Assembly (NCBI GenBank): GCA_030148005.1
Contig: JASBUI010000013.1
Location: 62,001 to 126,000 of the forward strand
Direction: 5' to 3'
Length of the DNA stretch: 64,000 bases
Source: Paracoccaceae bacterium
Lineage (GTDB): Bacteria; Pseudomonadota; Alphaproteobacteria; Rhodobacterales; Rhodobacteraceae
Below are positions 1-7,752 of the stretch, piece by piece. Below the pieces are notes generated by a model, which saw only the letters and a list, made by a program, of their open reading frames with translations, was not told the DNA's origin and ran no database searches. Position 1 is the first letter of the stretch. Each line of letters begins with the position of its first letter. The position numbers and the translations under genes are program-made.

Positions 1-284
1 ACAATCACAGTGAAAATCAGGAATACGCCAAGGCCAACGCCGCGAATGTTTACCGGCGCATCCTGAATGCCCATGTAGTTCAATAGCAAGACGTCGGGGT
101 GATAGGCGCGCGGTATAAGCGGCAGGACAAAGCCATCGACCCAGCCCACAACAGTCAGGATAAGCCAGATCGTCAGACCGATCGGCGCGATGACGACGAC
201 ACCGGTCAGGAAATTGGCCCGAACCCGCGCGATAATCCCGGGCCGGCGGCGCGGTGTGTCTGGTGTCAGTTTGTTATCGGACAT
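1..284 (-). CDS. DUF502 family membrane protein, N-terminal part (runs off the window)
   Basis: The reverse strand reads MSDNKLTPDTPRRR and continues without a stop to the window edge, giving the first ~94 residues. A basic, proline-rich N-terminus is followed by a hydrophobic stretch (residues ~24-45, containing FLTGVVVIAPIGLTIWLI), and a second begins at the cut edge (GVGLGVFLIF). This layout, including the VVVIAPIGLT motif and the downstream Y-M-G-I-x-D-A-P segment, fits the DUF502 family of small inner-membrane proteins, whose function is not established. It lies upstream of and codirectional with nothing visible; the psuG gene behind it is on the same strand, with a 66 bp gap. The family call is from motif memory; the truncation prevents a length check. 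Confidence 0.75.
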   Translation of the reverse strand, partial: MSDNKLTPDTPRRRPGIIARVRANFLTGVVVIAPIGLTIWLILTVVGWVDGFVLPLIPRAYHPDVLLLNYMGIQDAPVNIRGVGLGVFLIFTVI

Positions 285-350
285 CGAGGCGCCCGGTCCT
301 CCGCGCTGTTCCCCCAAGATTTAGGACCTCAATGTGCAAGGCACAACGGG

Positions 351-1298
351 TCATCGTGCGCCAGAGCCGCTATTTTGCCGCTGAATACAGATTTCCCGGG
401 CAATTTGGGCCGCAAGGCGCGCGTTATTCAGCACAAGTTCGATATTGGCGGTCAGGGACCGCCCTTCGGTCAGCTCATAGATGCGCTGCAAGAGATACGG
501 CGTGACCGCCTTGGCGGCGATCCCCTCTGACATGGCCTGCGTAAGCGCCTGTTCGATGATCGGGATCAGATCGTCCCGGGCAATCTCGGCCTCCGGCGGG
601 ATCGGGTTGGCAACAAGTTGCCCGCCCGAAAGACCCAAGGCGCCGCGCAGGATATGGGCGCGGGCAATCTGTGCGGGATCGTCCATCCGAAGGGGGGCGG
701 GCAATCCTGAAGAGCGCGACCAGAAGGCGGGAAAGTCATCCTGCCCAAAGGCGATGACGGGCACGCCGAGCGTTTCAAGCACCTCAAGGGTCTTGGGTAT
801 GTCCAGTATCGCCTTGGCCCCGGCGGCAACCGTGGTGACAGGCGTCTGGGCCAGCTCTTGCAGATCGGCAGAGATATCAAAGCTGCTTTCAGCGCCCCGG
901 TGAACACCGCCAATGCCGCCCGTTGCAAAGACATCGATCCCGGCAAGGCGCGCGGCGATCATCGTGGCGGCCACGGTCGTGGCGCCCGTTCCTCCCGTCG
1001 CAAGGCAGGCGGCCATATCGGCGCGCGAAAGCTTGGCCGGTTTGCGGCTTTGGGCAAAGCGGGTCAGATCATCGGGATCCAGACCAACGTGAAGCCGCCC
1101 CTCGATAACGGCAATGGTGGCCGGAACCACCCCTTTGGCGTGCAGAACCTGTTCAACCTTGCGCGCGGTCTCAACATTCTGGGGGTAGGGCATGCCATGA
1201 GTGATGATCGTGCTTTCAAGGGCCACGATCGGCGCCTTGTCAGCGCGCGCCATGGCCACTTCGGCGGAATAGACGATATCGAAACCGGGCTGTGACAT
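351..1298 (-). CDS. psuG: Pseudouridine-5'-phosphate glycosidase
   Basis: The 315-residue product has the hallmark opening of the PsuG/IndA family: IVALESTIITHGMPYPQN near residue 25, which carries the catalytic-site glutamate, then ATGGIGGVHRG around residue 125 and AGAKAILDIPKTLE around residue 160, which carries the lysine that forms the ring-opened sugar adduct in characterised PsuG. Family enzymes split pseudouridine 5'-phosphate into uracil and ribose 5-phosphate, using a divalent metal, in the cytoplasm. Length matches the family (~310). A PfkB-type kinase lies ~1 kb away on the same strand and could supply the phosphorylated substrate, so the two probably form the pseudouridine salvage pair. 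Two unrelated plus-strand genes sit between them, so they are not a simple operon. Confidence 0.93.
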   Translation of the reverse strand: MSQPGFDIVYSAEVAMARADKAPIVALESTIITHGMPYPQNVETARKVEQVLHAKGVVPATIAVIEGRLHVGLDPDDLTRFAQSRKPAKLSRADMAACLATGGTGATTVAATMIAARLAGIDVFATGGIGGVHRGAESSFDISADLQELAQTPVTTVAAGAKAILDIPKTLEVLETLGVPVIAFGQDDFPAFWSRSSGLPAPLRMDDPAQIARAHILRGALGLSGGQLVANPIPPEAEIARDDLIPIIEQALTQAMSEGIAAKAVTPYLLQRIYELTEGRSLTANIELVLNNARLAAQIAREICIQRQNSGSGAR

Positions 1299-1547
1299 CT
1301 CAAATCTCCGCTTGCGTGCTGGTCAGTTGCGATATCGCAGTCGCGGGGCCAAGGTTCAACCCGGCTTGCGCCCCGCGCCCGTGGGCCATCGCCGGTTGAC
1401 ATGCATCAATGCGGATTACCGCCCATGGCGGCTAAGCTTCGGCGAGGCGGTTGAAAAGTGCCGTCTGCAGGTTAGGTAAAAGTCGAGCCGCCACAGGTTT
1501 CGCGGCTACTTCTTTGGGTACCTTTTCATTTTTCGGAGGTCGATCTT

Positions 1548-1895
1548 ATGGCAACTTCAACTGCAAAAAATAAATCTGACGCAAGCCGCAAAGGTGATGG
1601 CGAAAGCCTAGCCGATGAGGTTGCAATGCTGCGCGATGAGCTTGAGGCGGTGGCCGCTCTTGCCCGTCAGGTCGGGGTGGATGGCATCGCGCTTGCCAAG
1701 GTGCGGGCCAAGGCCCGGCTTGGCGAGGGGATTGAGAAAGGGCAGGACGCTGCGACAAAGATCGCCGAAGAGGTCGCGTCTGAATGGCACGCGGCCGAAA
1801 AACGGCTGGTCAGAGAGGCGACCGAGCATCCTTGGCGCACCTTGGGGCTGGCCGCGGTTGGCGGTCTGGCGCTTGGCCTTCTTTTGCGCCGCTGA
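1548..1895 (+). CDS. DUF883 (ElaB/YqjD-type) membrane-anchored protein
   Basis: This 115-residue protein has a charged, Ala-rich helical body (residues ~20-90) and a single C-terminal transmembrane segment, EHPWRTLGLAAVGGLALGLLLRR. The W-R-T-L/V-G hydrophobic tail ending in RR is the signature of the DUF883/YqjD/ElaB family, inner-membrane tail-anchored proteins reported to associate with ribosomes in stationary phase in E. coli. A strong ribosome binding site (CGGAGG) lies 8 bases before the ATG. The next gene starts 3 bases after its stop and encodes a holin-like (YqjE-type) protein, the same pairing as yqjD-yqjE. A membrane-surface or stress role is inferred from the family. Confidence 0.82.
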   Translation: MATSTAKNKSDASRKGDGESLADEVAMLRDELEAVAALARQVGVDGIALAKVRAKARLGEGIEKGQDAATKIAEEVASEWHAAEKRLVREATEHPWRTLGLAAVGGLALGLLLRR

Positions 1896-1898
1896 CGG

Positions 1899-2339
1899 AT
1901 GGGGGGCCTGATCCAACTGGCCGCCGCGCTGGTCCGTAACGCCTTTGGCGGGGTCCGGCGGCAGACAACCGAACGGCTTGTGCTCGATGCAATCATTGCG
2001 GCGCTGCTTTTGATCGCTTTTGTGCTGGCCCTCGTTTTGGGCATCGTCGCCCTTGCCGAGGTGATCGGACTTAAGGGCGCGCTTGCGGTCTTTGTTGCAG
2101 GGGCCCTTGTCCTTGCGGGTGGCGTCTGGATATTGCTGCAGGTGCGGATGAAACGGCGCAAGGCCGAAATGGCCCGCCAGCGCGCTGCGGACCAGAAAGA
2201 ACTGCTTGCACAGGCCGCCCTTGTGGCCTTGCCGATCCTGAAGTCGGGGCGCGGCATTGCCATTGGGCTTGCGGTCTTGGGCGTTCTTGCCGCGCTGGCC
2301 TCCAAGGGTGGTGACGACACGCCGGACGATGAGACTTAA
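1899..2339 (+). CDS. Phage holin-like / YqjE-type membrane protein
   Basis: The 146-residue product has two adjacent strong hydrophobic segments (residues ~28-52, AIIAALLLIAFVLALVLGIVAL, and ~62-84), a basic loop (RMKRRKAEMARQR) and a third weaker hydrophobic segment near residues 115-132. This matches the actinobacterial/proteobacterial holin superfamily III/YqjE group that pairs with DUF883 proteins. There is no endolysin nearby, so a phage lysis role is not supported; an envelope role with the upstream DUF883 protein is more likely. It begins 3 bases after its partner and its stop overlaps the convergent PfkB gene by 4 bases. Confidence 0.72.
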   Translation: MGGLIQLAAALVRNAFGGVRRQTTERLVLDAIIAALLLIAFVLALVLGIVALAEVIGLKGALAVFVAGALVLAGGVWILLQVRMKRRKAEMARQRAADQKELLAQAALVALPILKSGRGIAIGLAVLGVLAALASKGGDDTPDDET

Positions 2340-3229
2340 GAGCGTGTCTCGCCCGAAACATAGGCCGCTGCAGCCGCAAGGGCCGATTTGAGCGCCGCGC
2401 GCCCTTGGGTCCCGGCAAGTTCTGCGGCGATATGGGCCGCCATAAAGGTATCGCCCGCTCCGGTGACGCGGGTGACCATCACATCGGGCGGATCGGCGGT
2501 ATGAACCTCGCCCTTTTCGCCCTTTGCGGCGGTGCGCGCCCCGTTGGTGACCAGAACCCGGTGCGCCCCGCGTGTCAGTAACGCCTCTGCCGCCTCGGAT
2601 GCCTTGCGAAACCGTGTTTTGCACAAAAGCCCGGCCTCTTCGAGGTTGAGGTAAATCGTCGCCGCCGGATGCGCCAAAAGCGGTTGCAGCCTTTCGGCCT
2701 TTCCCGGTGAGGCAGGCGCGATGCGCAGATCGGCGGCGCCAAAAAGGGGGCTAACGGCGATGCGCGCCAGCAAGGAAAGCGTCAGGTTCCCGTCAAGGGC
2801 GATGCAGCCTGAATAGGGCGCCTCGGCGCTTCCCAATCTACCATCTTCCAAGGGGCGCAGGATCTTGTCGCCCGTAGCCTCAAGCGAATGGGCATCGGCA
2901 ATGGCGGCGATAAGCCCATTTGCCCCCTCTACCGCCATATAGACATCTGTCGGCAGGTCGTCCGAGAGATAGATATGCTCGGTTATCAGCCCCATCTCGG
3001 CGCAAGCGGCCAAAAGATCGCGGCCAGCCTCGTCCTTGCCGATGGTGGTCAAAAGGGCAGGGGTCAGGCCAAAGCGGCGAAAGGTCATGGCGATGTTCAT
3101 CGCAACGCCCCCCGGCAGACGCGTGATGCGCCCCGGCACGTCCGATCCAACCTGCATATGGCTGGCGCTGCGCCCGATCACGTCCCAGAGGACCGAACCG
3201 ATGCAAAGGATGTCTGGCGTTTTGTTCAT
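2336..3229 (-). CDS. psuK: PfkB-family carbohydrate kinase, probable pseudouridine kinase
   Basis: The 297-residue protein opens with DILCIGSVLWDVIG and has PGGVAMNIAMTFRRFG (~residue 39), the first PfkB signature region. It ends with VTRVTGAGDTFMAAHIA (~residue 252), the second PfkB signature whose aspartate is the catalytic base and whose GAGD forms the anion hole. Ribokinase-fold kinases of this type phosphorylate nucleosides or sugars with ATP. The nearby psuG makes pseudouridine the most likely substrate, giving the 5'-phosphate cleaved by PsuG. The symbol rests on that neighbourhood; sequence alone would only support PfkB kinase. Its 3' end overlaps the convergent holin-like gene by 4 bases. 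Confidence 0.8.
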   Translation of the reverse strand: MNKTPDILCIGSVLWDVIGRSASHMQVGSDVPGRITRLPGGVAMNIAMTFRRFGLTPALLTTIGKDEAGRDLLAACAEMGLITEHIYLSDDLPTDVYMAVEGANGLIAAIADAHSLEATGDKILRPLEDGRLGSAEAPYSGCIALDGNLTLSLLARIAVSPLFGAADLRIAPASPGKAERLQPLLAHPAATIYLNLEEAGLLCKTRFRKASEAAEALLTRGAHRVLVTNGARTAAKGEKGEVHTADPPDVMVTRVTGAGDTFMAAHIAAELAGTQGRAALKSALAAAAAYVSGETRS

Positions 3230-3373
3230 GGCCCACCGATTACCGCTCTGCGGCGCGAAAAGCCATCACTGTATGGCACGGGTCTGGTTCTGGGCCGGCG
3301 TCACTGGGCAGGGGCGCGGTGTCATGGTAGGACAGGTGCATAGGCGCCAGACTAACAGAGTGGAGCGAAGGGC

Positions 3374-3955
3374 ATGAGAAAACTTCAAACTCAGGGTGTG
3401 CATCACATCACCCTTGTTGGGGCCGACAGGCAGACTTCCATCGATTTTTGGGAAGGTGTTCTGGGAATGCCGTTCATCTTTGACCAGCCCAATCTGGACC
3501 AGCCGGAAGAGGGGCATCTTTACTTTGATCCCGGCGATGGGCGGCTGATCACGATATTCACCAATGAGACGCGCAAACCCGTGGCCCGGCGCACACCGAC
3601 AGAGCCTGGATGCGTGCATCATCTGGCCTTCAACGTCTCGCATGCAACCTTTTCGCAAGCGGTAGAACGGCTGGATCAGCGCGGGATCAAGCATTCGGGC
3701 CCAAAGGATCGCGGGTTCATGGATTCGATCTATTTTCAGGACCCGATGGGGCTTTTGATCGAACTAGCCTGCTATCGTTTTGAGCCGCCCTTTGGGTGCA
3801 GCCATGCCGACGTGATGATCGAGGCGCACAAGATCCGGGTCGAGCGGGGCGATTACAACATCGCCGAAGTGCATCTGGCCGATGCGATCGAGCTTTTGGT
3901 CCAGCGGCGCCAGGGAACGCTGTCGAGCGACAGATCGGCCAAAGACCCCTATTGA
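3374..3955 (+). CDS. VOC-family (glyoxalase/ring-cleavage dioxygenase fold) protein
   Basis: This 193-residue protein opens with QGVHHITLVGADRQTSIDFWEGVLGMPFIF, the classic first beta-alpha-beta module of vicinal oxygen chelate proteins, with a candidate metal ligand in the HHIT motif. A second module (residues ~80-135) contains GCVHHLAFNV and later DSIYFQDPMGLLIELACY, supplying a second His and the DPxGxxIEL end motif with Glu. It is a single-chain, two-module member; glyoxalase I, dioxygenase and resistance-protein subfamilies cannot be separated here. GAAGGG precedes the ATG. It is monocistronic: divergent from psuK and followed by a weak hairpin before rpsB. Confidence 0.8.
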   Translation: MRKLQTQGVHHITLVGADRQTSIDFWEGVLGMPFIFDQPNLDQPEEGHLYFDPGDGRLITIFTNETRKPVARRTPTEPGCVHHLAFNVSHATFSQAVERLDQRGIKHSGPKDRGFMDSIYFQDPMGLLIELACYRFEPPFGCSHADVMIEAHKIRVERGDYNIAEVHLADAIELLVQRRQGTLSSDRSAKDPY

Positions 3956-3958
3956 AAT

Positions 3959-3978
3959 GCGCCAACGGGCGCTTATTT
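3959..3978 (+). terminator. Weak hairpin terminator after the VOC gene
   Basis: GCGCC and GGCGC pair around an AACG loop, followed by TTATTT, immediately downstream of the VOC stop. The stem is only 5 bp, so termination may be partial. Confidence 0.45.
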
Positions 3979-4020
3979 AGCCCATTCCGGGGCTGATGCA
4001 CGATTTGCGGGACAAAGCGC

Positions 4021-4049
4021 TTGCCAAGGCGTGCAATCTGGCCTAATGC
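4021..4049 (+). promoter_or_regulatory. Candidate sigma-70-type promoter for rpsB-tsf
   Basis: TTGCCA (4021-4026) and TAATGC (4044-4049) are separated by exactly 17 bases and lie ~115 bases before the rpsB start, leaving a long untranslated leader (to 4164). The leader includes GC-rich inverted segments that could carry the autoregulatory S2 site known from other bacteria; I cannot confirm a specific leader fold. Confidence 0.4.
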
Positions 4050-4164
4050 GACGCCACTTCACAGGCGGGGCCGGGCCCTTTGGGGGAGACATCCCTGAAA
4101 GGTCCACCGGTTGAGCAAAAGCTCTGATGCCCCTCCAAGGTAGAAACCGGAAAGGAAAAAAGAC

Positions 4165-4995
4165 ATGGCTCTTCCAGAGTTTTCCATGCGCCAGTTGCTT
4201 GAAGCAGGCGTTCACTACGGCCACCAGACCCAGCGTTGGAACCCGCGTATGCAGGAGTTCATCTATGGGGATCGCAATGGCATTCACATTCTCGACCTGA
4301 CCCAGACTGTCCCGATGCTGGACGCCGCGCTTAACGTGATCCGTGAAACGGTCGCCAAGAACGGCCGCATCCTGTTTGTCGGCACCAAGCGTCAGGCTCA
4401 GCGCCCGGTGGCAGAAGCTGCCGAGAAATGCGCGCAGTACTACATGAACCACCGCTGGCTGGGTGGCACGCTGACCAACTGGAAAACCGTTTCCAACTCG
4501 ATCAGCCGCCTCAAGGCGATTGACGAGAAGATGGCAGAAGGTGCCGAGGGCCTGACCAAGAAAGAGCGTCTGGGCATGGAGCGTGAGCAGATCAAACTGC
4601 AGGCGTCTCTGGGCGGCATCCGCGAAATGGGCGGCGTTCCTGACCTGTTGTTCGTCATCGACGTCAACAAGGAAGACCTGGCCATTCTCGAAGCCAAGAA
4701 GCTGGGCATCCCGGTTGTGGCCGTGGTTGACACCAACTGTTCGCCTGATGGTGTGGATTACATCATCCCCGGCAACGACGACGCAGCTCGCGCCATCTCG
4801 CTTTACTGCGATCTGGCAGCACGCGCGGCGCTAGACGGCATGTCCGCCCAGCTGGGCGCGGCCGGCGTTGACATCGGCGCGATGGAAGAAGCCGCGGTTG
4901 AAGAGACCGTAGCCGAAGCCGCACCCGAGGCTGAAGCGGCGCCAGAGGCAGCTGCCGAAGCGCCTGCAAAAGACGAGACACCCGCCGAAAGCTAA
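4165..4995 (+). CDS. rpsB: 30S ribosomal protein S2
   Basis: The 276-residue protein is unmistakably S2: it opens with [21 protein letters not shown], then RWNPRM, and has the conserved FVGTKRQAQ and [12 protein letters not shown] segments and [15 protein letters not shown]2 is a late-assembling protein of the small-subunit body/neck and is needed for S1 binding. The last ~35 residues are an Ala/Glu/Pro-rich acidic tail beyond the ~240-residue E. coli core, a common alphaproteobacterial extension. GGAAAGG precedes the ATG. It forms the usual operon with tsf, 74 bases downstream. Confidence 0.98.
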   Translation: MALPEFSMRQLLEAGVHYGHQTQRWNPRMQEFIYGDRNGIHILDLTQTVPMLDAALNVIRETVAKNGRILFVGTKRQAQRPVAEAAEKCAQYYMNHRWLGGTLTNWKTVSNSISRLKAIDEKMAEGAEGLTKKERLGMEREQIKLQASLGGIREMGGVPDLLFVIDVNKEDLAILEAKKLGIPVVAVVDTNCSPDGVDYIIPGNDDAARAISLYCDLAARAALDGMSAQLGAAGVDIGAMEEAAVEETVAEAAPEAEAAPEAAAEAPAKDETPAES

Positions 4996-5069
4996 GGCTT
5001 GCGACGGTTCAAGTTTCAATGGGGCAGGGATGACCTGCCCCAGTTTCCGTTCAATTGAGGAGAGCCGAA

Positions 5070-5945
5070 ATGGCAATCACAGCAGCATTGGTGAAAGAGC
5101 TTCGCGACAGCACGGGCGCGGGCATGATGGATGCAAAGAAAGCACTGACCGAAACCGATGGTGACATGGAAGCCGCTGTAGACTGGCTTCGCACCAAGGG
5201 TCTGGCAAAAGCTGCCAAGAAGTCGGGTCGTACCGCCGCCGAAGGTCTGGTTGCGGTCATGGTTGAAGGCGGCAAAGGCGTTGCCGTCGAAGTGAACTCG
5301 GAAACAGACTTTGTTGCAAAGAACTCTGAGTTCCAGACGATGGTTGGCGATGTTGCCAAGGTTGCCTTGGGCGTGTCGGACATCGACGGGCTGAAGGCCG
5401 CGGATATGGGCGGCAAGTCGGTCGAAGACACAATCACCGCCAAGATCGCAACGATCGGCGAAAACATGTCCGTGCGCCGCATGGCCATGGTCGAAGGTGA
5501 AACCGTTGTATCTTATGTCCACAACGCAGCCAAGGCTGGCATGGGCAAGATCGGCGTTCTGGTTGCGATGACCGGCGGCGACGAAGGTTTTGGCAAGCAG
5601 GTTGCAATGCACATTGCCGCCGCCAACCCCGCTTCGCTTTCCGAGGCTGACATCGACCCGGCTTTGGTCGAGAAGGAAAAGACGGTTCAGATGGATATTG
5701 CCCGCGAAAGTGGCAAGCCAGAGGCCGTCATCGAGAAGATGATCGTCGGCCGCATGAAGAAGTATCTGGCCGAAGTTACACTTCTGGGTCAGGCCTTTGT
5801 CGTGAACCCCGACCTGACGGTCGAGCAGGCCGCCAAGGAAGCTGGCGCCACGATCACCGGTTTCGTTCGCCTTGAAGTTGGCGAAGGCATCGAGGTCGAG
5901 AAGGAAGACTTTGCAGCAGAAGTTGCAAAAGCGGCTCAAGGCTGA
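5070..5945 (+). CDS. tsf: Translation elongation factor Ts
   Basis: The protein (291 residues from [20 protein letters not shown]) carries the EF-Ts N-terminal UBA-like domain with [16 protein letters not shown], then the conserved [10 protein letters not shown] motif around residue 78 that contacts EF-Tu. EF-Ts exchanges GDP for GTP on EF-Tu. An in-frame TTG 15 bases upstream extends the frame, but the ATG at 5070 has the spaced GAGGAGAG ribosome binding site and gives the family N-terminus, so it is the chosen start. It is second in the rpsB-tsf operon and is followed within 40 bases by a strong intrinsic terminator. Confidence 0.97.
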   Translation: MAITAALVKELRDSTGAGMMDAKKALTETDGDMEAAVDWLRTKGLAKAAKKSGRTAAEGLVAVMVEGGKGVAVEVNSETDFVAKNSEFQTMVGDVAKVALGVSDIDGLKAADMGGKSVEDTITAKIATIGENMSVRRMAMVEGETVVSYVHNAAKAGMGKIGVLVAMTGGDEGFGKQVAMHIAAANPASLSEADIDPALVEKEKTVQMDIARESGKPEAVIEKMIVGRMKKYLAEVTLLGQAFVVNPDLTVEQAAKEAGATITGFVRLEVGEGIEVEKEDFAAEVAKAAQG

Positions 5946-5980
5946 TCCAGCTTAAGTTCTGGCGATCCAAAAGAACCAGA

Positions 5981-6010
5981 CAGGGGGTGCTAACGCGCCC
6001 CCTGTTTTCG
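5981..6010 (+). terminator. Intrinsic terminator of rpsB-tsf
   Basis: CAGGGGGTGC (5981-5990) and GCGCCCCCTG (5995-6004) form a 10-bp stem with one G-U pair and a TAAC loop, followed by TTTTCGTTT. Confidence 0.9.
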
Positions 6011-6018
6011 TTTGGGCC

Positions 6019-7224
6019 TTAAGCGGTTTGCGGCGCGCGGGTCTCACGCACGGGCAGATGCACCAGCGCCGCCAGAACGCCCAGAAGAACCGCGCTGATC
6101 CACATCGGGGTGTAGTTTCCGGCAACATCATAGATGCGCCCGCCCAGCCATGCGCCGATAAAGGCGCCAACCTGATGGCTGAAGAAAACCAGACCGACGA
6201 GGGTCGACAGGTACTTCAGCCCCTGCGTTGCCGCAACAAGCCCCATGGTAAGCGGCACCGTCGAAAGCCACAAAAGGCCCATCGCCGCCGAGAAGGCATA
6301 GACGCTTGCCGCTGAGATCGGGATCATCAGGAACACCGCGATCACGAGGGCGCGGGCAAGGTAGATCAGCACCAGCGAGTTGCGCTTGGAAAACCGCTGA
6401 CCGGCCCAGCCCGACAGAAAACTTCCCGCGATGTTGAAAAGCCCGATCAGCGCGATCGACCAGCCGCCAACCTTGGCGGCAAGCCCCATGTCGATCACAT
6501 AGGCGGGCAGGTGGGTCTGGATGAACGAGACATGAAAGCCGCAGACAAAAAAGCCGATGAACAGGCAAAGATAGCTTCGATCGTGAAAGGCCTCGGATAT
6601 TGCGGCGCTGCTTTCGCCCTTGCTGCCCGCAGGGGCGGTCGGAACCGAAACGCGGGCGATCAGCAAAAGAAACGGCAGGATGGCAAGAAAGCTGAGGCTG
6701 ATGAACAAAAGGCCCGGCTGCCATCCGTTTGAATTGATCAAATAGATCGACAAGGGGGCCGCCACGAACATCCCCAATGAGGCCGAGGCCGTTCCAAGCC
6801 CCATGATGAAACTTCGACGCTCATCCGGGACGACCTTTCCAAGGGCCACGACGACCACGGGGAAGGAACAGGCCCCGGTACCTATGCCGACGATGACGCC
6901 AGACCAGATGAACACATCGGGAAGGATGACCGTGCCGCGCAGCAAAAAGCCCAAGGCGGCAAGGATTGCGCCAAAGGCCACGACTCGGGCGCTGCCGTGG
7001 CGATCCGCCATCAGACCGGCAATGGGTTGGGTTACGCCCCAGACCAGCGCCTGTATCGCGACCGACAGGGAAAACACCTCGCGGCTCCATCCCAGATCGG
7101 TGGACATCGGGCTTAGGAAAACGCCAAAGCTTGCGGCAAAGCCAAAGCTGAGAAATGCGACGACGCAGCCGGCAAAGATTGCGGCGTTCACGGCGCGGGG
7201 TTGGGCCTGAGGCAAATGTTCCAT
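6019..7224 (-). CDS. Major facilitator superfamily transporter
   Basis: The 401-residue protein is almost entirely hydrophobic with about 12 transmembrane segments. Typical MFS features are GVFLSPMSTDLGWSREVFS after helix 1, GLMADRHGSARVVAFGA (the helix 2-3 loop motif A, D-R-x-G) and a central cytoplasmic loop (residues ~195-215) separating two six-helix halves. The C-terminal half has LSGWAGQRFSKRNSLV, the repeat of motif A. The profile resembles monocarboxylate/oxalate-type carriers of proteobacteria, but substrate cannot be deduced. It is transcribed alone; the upstream RNA locus ends in its own terminator, so it needs a promoter between ~7225 and 7328. Confidence 0.88.
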   Translation of the reverse strand: MEHLPQAQPRAVNAAIFAGCVVAFLSFGFAASFGVFLSPMSTDLGWSREVFSLSVAIQALVWGVTQPIAGLMADRHGSARVVAFGAILAALGFLLRGTVILPDVFIWSGVIVGIGTGACSFPVVVVALGKVVPDERRSFIMGLGTASASLGMFVAAPLSIYLINSNGWQPGLLFISLSFLAILPFLLLIARVSVPTAPAGSKGESSAAISEAFHDRSYLCLFIGFFVCGFHVSFIQTHLPAYVIDMGLAAKVGGWSIALIGLFNIAGSFLSGWAGQRFSKRNSLVLIYLARALVIAVFLMIPISAASVYAFSAAMGLLWLSTVPLTMGLVAATQGLKYLSTLVGLVFFSHQVGAFIGAWLGGRIYDVAGNYTPMWISAVLLGVLAALVHLPVRETRAPQTA

Positions 7225-7328
7225 GCGGGCGGGTCCTGAAAAGGCGATATCTGATCATTGACCCTACCGGTTTCTGTCGGTTGTGAAAGCGGTTTGAACA
7301 CGAGGGGCAGGGCAGCCGCTGCGCGGAT

Positions 7329-7363
7329 AAAAAAAACGGCAGAGCCACCCGGCTCTACCGTTT
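7329..7363 (-). terminator. Strong intrinsic terminator, minus strand, downstream of the RNA locus
   Basis: On the minus strand CGGTAGAGCC and GGCTCTGCCG form a 10-bp stem around a GGGT loop, followed by eight consecutive T (plus-strand A run 7329-7336). No protein gene ends in front of it; the nearest minus-strand transcript is the RNA candidate at ~7400-7545. Confidence 0.88.
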
Positions 7364-7399
7364 AGGTCTGACGCGCCCTCCTGATTGGGGATGAGGCAA

Positions 7400-7545
7400 G
7401 GGCCCGTCTAGGTGCCGACCCGCAAGGTTGAAATGAACCCCTTGGGCCGGCGTCCGGTTACCCGGTCGAACAAACAGCCCCTGAAATCTCAGGAAGTTTG
7501 CCCGAAGTTCCCTGGCCTAAGGCCACCACTCACGGAACACACCAA
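7400..7545 (-). ncRNA. ssrS: Probable 6S RNA
   Basis: The stretch has no credible reading frame but has its own promoter and terminator. On the minus strand the 5' part (GGTGTGTTCCGTGAGTGG) and 3' part (AAGGGGTTCA, then GCGGGTCGGCACC) resemble the two arms of enterobacterial 6S RNA, whose 3' arm reads AAGGGTTCAA and then GCGGCGGCATC. GGTG and CACC can pair to form the closing stem. 6S RNA is a ~160-200 nt mimic of an open promoter that binds sigma-70 RNA polymerase in stationary phase. Ends are approximate; the primary transcript may continue to the terminator at 7329. The identification rests on motif resemblance by eye and needs a covariance-model search. Confidence 0.6.
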
Positions 7546-7570
7546 CTATCACCTGTTAACCCCACGTCAA
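7543..7570 (-). promoter_or_regulatory. Promoter candidate for the 6S-like RNA
   Basis: The minus strand reads TTGACG (7570-7565), 16 bases, then TAGTTG (7548-7543). The -35 matches the preferred alphaproteobacterial TTGACG; the -10 is weak. The predicted start falls near 7536-7540. Confidence 0.45.
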
Positions 7571-7573
7571 TAA

Positions 7574-7608
7574 AGTAGGGGATTCCCTACTTGGCGCTTT
7601 CAAAGCGC
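7574..7608. promoter_or_regulatory. Two adjacent perfect inverted repeats upstream of the RNA promoter
   Basis: AGTAGGG/CCCTACT with a GATT spacer (7574-7591) is followed 2 bases later by GCGCTTT-C-AAAGCGC (7594-7608). They lie just upstream of the TTGACG box on the minus strand and 145 bases past the luxR-type gene end, so they may be operators; neither has a T run in either direction. Confidence 0.4.
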
Positions 7609-7752
7609 TTTGGTTACAAAAATTTCGAAAAAATTTTACCATGTGGTCGGATAGGCACAGAAATTTTGCGTTTTCTGACCGGTTTTGACAGTTGCGAATC
7701 GCTCTCAGAGAGATTCGCATGGCCGGAATCGGGGAGAATTGAACTGAGTCGT

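Noticed and set aside
1899-2339. Prophage lysis gene (holin-like protein)
   Set aside because: No other phage gene is nearby, and pairing with DUF883 matches the chromosomal yqjD-yqjE type arrangement.
1608-2624. 338-codon minus-strand open frame
   Set aside because: Overlaps the DUF883/holin pair and the PfkB gene; composition is Gln/Arg-rich and motif-free.
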